This document shows, piece by piece, positions 5,088 to 6,341 of a DNA stretch of 6,341 nucleotides. This stretch comes from CAZOVB01 sp964583095. Lineage in GTDB: Bacteria; Planctomycetota; Phycisphaerae; SM23-33. Position numbers and translations under genes: made by a program. How positions within the stretch are numbered: position 1 is the stretch's first letter; every line of letters starts with the position of its first letter. The stretch covers positions 1 to 6,341 of the forward strand of contig CAZOVB010000122.1 in assembly GCA_964583095.1 (NCBI GenBank), written 5' to 3'. A model generated the notes under the pieces. That model was not told where the DNA came from, did no database searches, and worked only from the letters and a program-made list of their open reading frames with translations.

Positions 5088-6232
5088 CCACAGGGGGCCC
5101 CATCGGGACCAACGATGCGATGTTCCCCCGGCGCAATGGCAACGTCCTGCATGGGACCGGTCCGCACGGCAAGGCGATAGCCAATTGCATTGCCGGAAAT
5201 GCCGATAGCGTACTGCCCTCCCTGCAAAGATGGCAATATGTATCGCATTGTATCGCGATCAAGCCCGTTGGACAGGCTTTCCTCAAACACAACATTTCCG
5301 TCGGGATCTCGGATCTCCAGTCTCAGAGCATTCTCATGCCCGGTCAGGTAGGACAGCTCAACCGCAAGCATGTGTTCAGGCTCAAGAGACAATCCAAACC
5401 AGTCCGTATCAACTCCCTCCAGTGCGCTTGCCACAGCTATGCCCTTCATCCCCGAAGGAGAAACGACAAGATGTCCATCCAGTAACGTCGCTTGACCCAC
5501 GGAGTTGTTTGGCTCAATATCTTCCAGGTCTTGAACTAAGGCGTTTAGATCGTACTTACCATAGTCGTTCAGCGGACCTGGTTCTGCCATAAGGAAATAT
5601 GTTCCATCTTCCACAATTCGATATCGCTTCGCAACGGTGAAGCCGTATGGGTCGGTATCGGGCGTGATATCCAAAGGCCTCGATACCTCCGTTGACGCAA
5701 TGAAAGTAAAGTCGGCCTGATCTACCGGATCTTCCGGTCGTCCGACGGTAATCTCCTGACCAGCGAGAAGGCTCACTTCCCACCACTGTCGTTGCAGTTC
5801 CGCAAAGTCACCTGTTTCGTTAGCAATGTCATTCAGGGTATAATTCAACGTTTCGATAACATTGACATCGAGTTCCGCCAACGGATAGATATTCGCATTG
5901 ATCGCTTCAGGGCGTGACTGATCGAACGATTCGTCTTTGAAGAGATAGAGCGTCTCTTCCTGGTACGTAGCGACACCAGATCCCTCGATCTCTTCTTGGT
6001 TCTCGGTCAGTATTTGCGTGTCTTTACCAACGATAAGAATGCTCTGGGCAGGAACATAGACTTTGGCCATGTTGACCCACGAGTTCGAGTCTTCAGGTAA
6101 CTCGGATGATCCTGTCCACTCGCCATTTCCCATGTCCTCCATATGCACGAGGGGCACACTCTGCTTCATCAGCTGAATCCAATAATATGATCGTTGCGTC
6201 CAGCTGGAAGGCCTCGACACTCGACATTTCAT
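5054..6232 (-). CDS. PPC-domain N-terminal segment of the large extracellular protein (frame-shifted piece)
   Basis: The open frame is 392 codons, but its first about 28 residues (MKCRVSRPSSWTQRSYYW and on) look like out-of-frame translation, and its last about 15 (after GPDG) also do. Genuine sequence spans about 5098-6154. Residues about 150-230 are PPC-like (W-W-E-V-S-L-L-A-G-Q-E-I-T-V, then I-V-E-D-G-T-Y-F-L-M-A-E and Y-D-L-N-A-L-V). Residues 238-358 are a clear PPC domain: DIEPNNSVGQATLL, DTDWFGLSLEPEHMLAVEL, LPSLQGGQYAIGISG, YRLAVRT. PPC domains are small secreted beta-sandwiches usually attached to extracellular enzymes or adhesins. The frame overlaps the 805-codon frame by 34 bases, and an intact gene would simply run through. 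GC is lower here than in the 3' half of the gene (5821-5880 counts 24 G+C of 60). Confidence 0.65.
   Translation of the reverse strand: MKCRVSRPSSWTQRSYYWIQLMKQSVPLVHMEDMGNGEWTGSSELPEDSNSWVNMAKVYVPAQSILIVGKDTQILTENQEEIEGSGVATYQEETLYLFKDESFDQSRPEAINANIYPLAELDVNVIETLNYTLNDIANETGDFAELQRQWWEVSLLAGQEITVGRPEDPVDQADFTFIASTEVSRPLDITPDTDPYGFTVAKRYRIVEDGTYFLMAEPGPLNDYGKYDLNALVQDLEDIEPNNSVGQATLLDGHLVVSPSGMKGIAVASALEGVDTDWFGLSLEPEHMLAVELSYLTGHENALRLEIRDPDGNVVFEESLSNGLDRDTMRYILPSLQGGQYAIGISGNAIGYRLAVRTGPMQDVAIAPGEHRIVGPDGAPCGWEKSTWTVLV
6155..6227 (-). CDS. Likely true 5' end of the large extracellular protein gene
   Basis: In the frame starting with the ATG at 6227 the minus strand reads MSSVEAFQLDATIILLDSAD, then EAECA, before a CCCC run at 6154-6151. 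Beyond the run this frame turns into less natural sequence and stops at 6095-6093. The alternating acidic and hydrophobic residues look like real coding sequence, unlike the overlapping frame. The only upstream purine cluster is GGGGG at 6239-6235, 7 bases before the ATG, a weak ribosome binding site. There is no signal peptide here, which is unexpected for a dockerin protein. It could also be a separate small frame. Confidence 0.4.
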
Positions 6233-6242
6233 TGCCCCCGGT

Positions 6243-6341
6243 TCAGTTGCGATACTGCTGACGGCAGAAATGACAGAAGACCCGTAAGCCCGGATTATTC
6301 ACCACAATCTTGATTTCTTGCAGTGCGCAGCTCCGTTCCGC
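6243..6341 (-). CDS. 3' end of an unknown gene, cut by the window edge
   Basis: This is the only minus-strand frame open from the right edge; it covers 32 codons and ends at a TGA at 6245-6243. It reads QEIKIVVNNPGLRVFCHFC, then RQQYRN and the stop. A C-x-x-C pair near the end could belong to a small zinc-binding motif, but two cysteines are not enough to say so. It ends 15 bases before the ATG at 6227 and is in the same frame, so it could be an upstream member of the same transcription unit. I do not recognise the family, and with so few codons it could be chance. Confidence 0.3.
   Translation of the reverse strand, partial: AERSCALQEIKIVVNNPGLRVFCHFCRQQYRN

Larger units (their letters stand above)
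2670..6227 (-). other. Reconstructed large extracellular dockerin protein gene, split by two frameshifts
   Basis: Three consecutive minus-strand frame segments together look like one gene: 6227 to about 6154, about 6154 to about 5098, and about 5098 to 2670. The first and third are in the same absolute frame. The middle one is offset by one base, so one insertion plus one deletion of a single base accounts for everything. The span is 3558 bases, exactly 1186 codons including the stop. Removing one C from the CCCC run at 6154-6151 and adding one base in the G/C runs at 5093-5101 gives uninterrupted sense. Domain order would be: two PPC-like domains, a third PPC-like domain, a degenerate metzincin-like domain, a fourth PPC-like domain, a dockerin, and a proline-rich tail. 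No clear signal peptide is visible at the 6227 start, so the true N-terminus may differ. Confidence 0.6.

Overview
The window looks like chromosomal DNA of a planctomycete or a similar large-genome bacterium, possibly from a metagenome. The evidence is the combination of gene types: an RHS repeat-associated core, a dockerin type I domain, several pre-peptidase C-terminal (PPC)-like beta-sandwiches, a PEP-CTERM sorting signal, and a multi-pass membrane protein with a signal peptide. This assignment rests on recognised motifs only; no database search was possible. No rRNA, tRNA or CRISPR array is visible.

Left part (1-520, plus strand): the 3' end of an RHS core gene enters from the left edge. 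It is cut off at position 162/163 by the end of an IS3-family-like element. The IS end is present as two tandem 57-bp copies, followed by a strong ribosome binding site and a 24-codon stub of OrfA. The rest of the IS is missing. Bases 382-520 carry two small adjacent hairpins and no convincing gene.

Middle (521-1976): a minus-strand gene encodes a 376-residue protein with a signal peptide, about four membrane segments and a soluble C-terminal domain. A plausible sigma70-like promoter lies upstream of it. Bases 1652-1976 hold no intact gene, only two short plus-strand open stretches that read like gene remnants.

Right part (1977-6341, minus strand): a likely transcription unit reading right to left. 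Its first gene is a large multidomain extracellular protein split over three reading-frame segments (6227 to about 6154, about 6154 to about 5098, and about 5098 to 2670). Two single-base shifts of opposite sign, each beside a homopolymer run, explain the split; restoring both gives one frame of 1185 codons plus stop. The reconstructed protein has PPC-like domains, a metzincin-like domain whose zinc ligands and catalytic Glu all appear replaced, another PPC-like domain, a dockerin, and a proline-rich tail. The stop codon is followed after 42 bases by a 216-residue secreted protein with a beta-rich, cohesin-like body and a C-terminal PEP-CTERM signal. The working idea is that the small PEP-CTERM protein is a surface anchor and the dockerin protein its client. 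This is inference. The last 99 bases (minus strand) hold the 3' end of another open frame running off the window.
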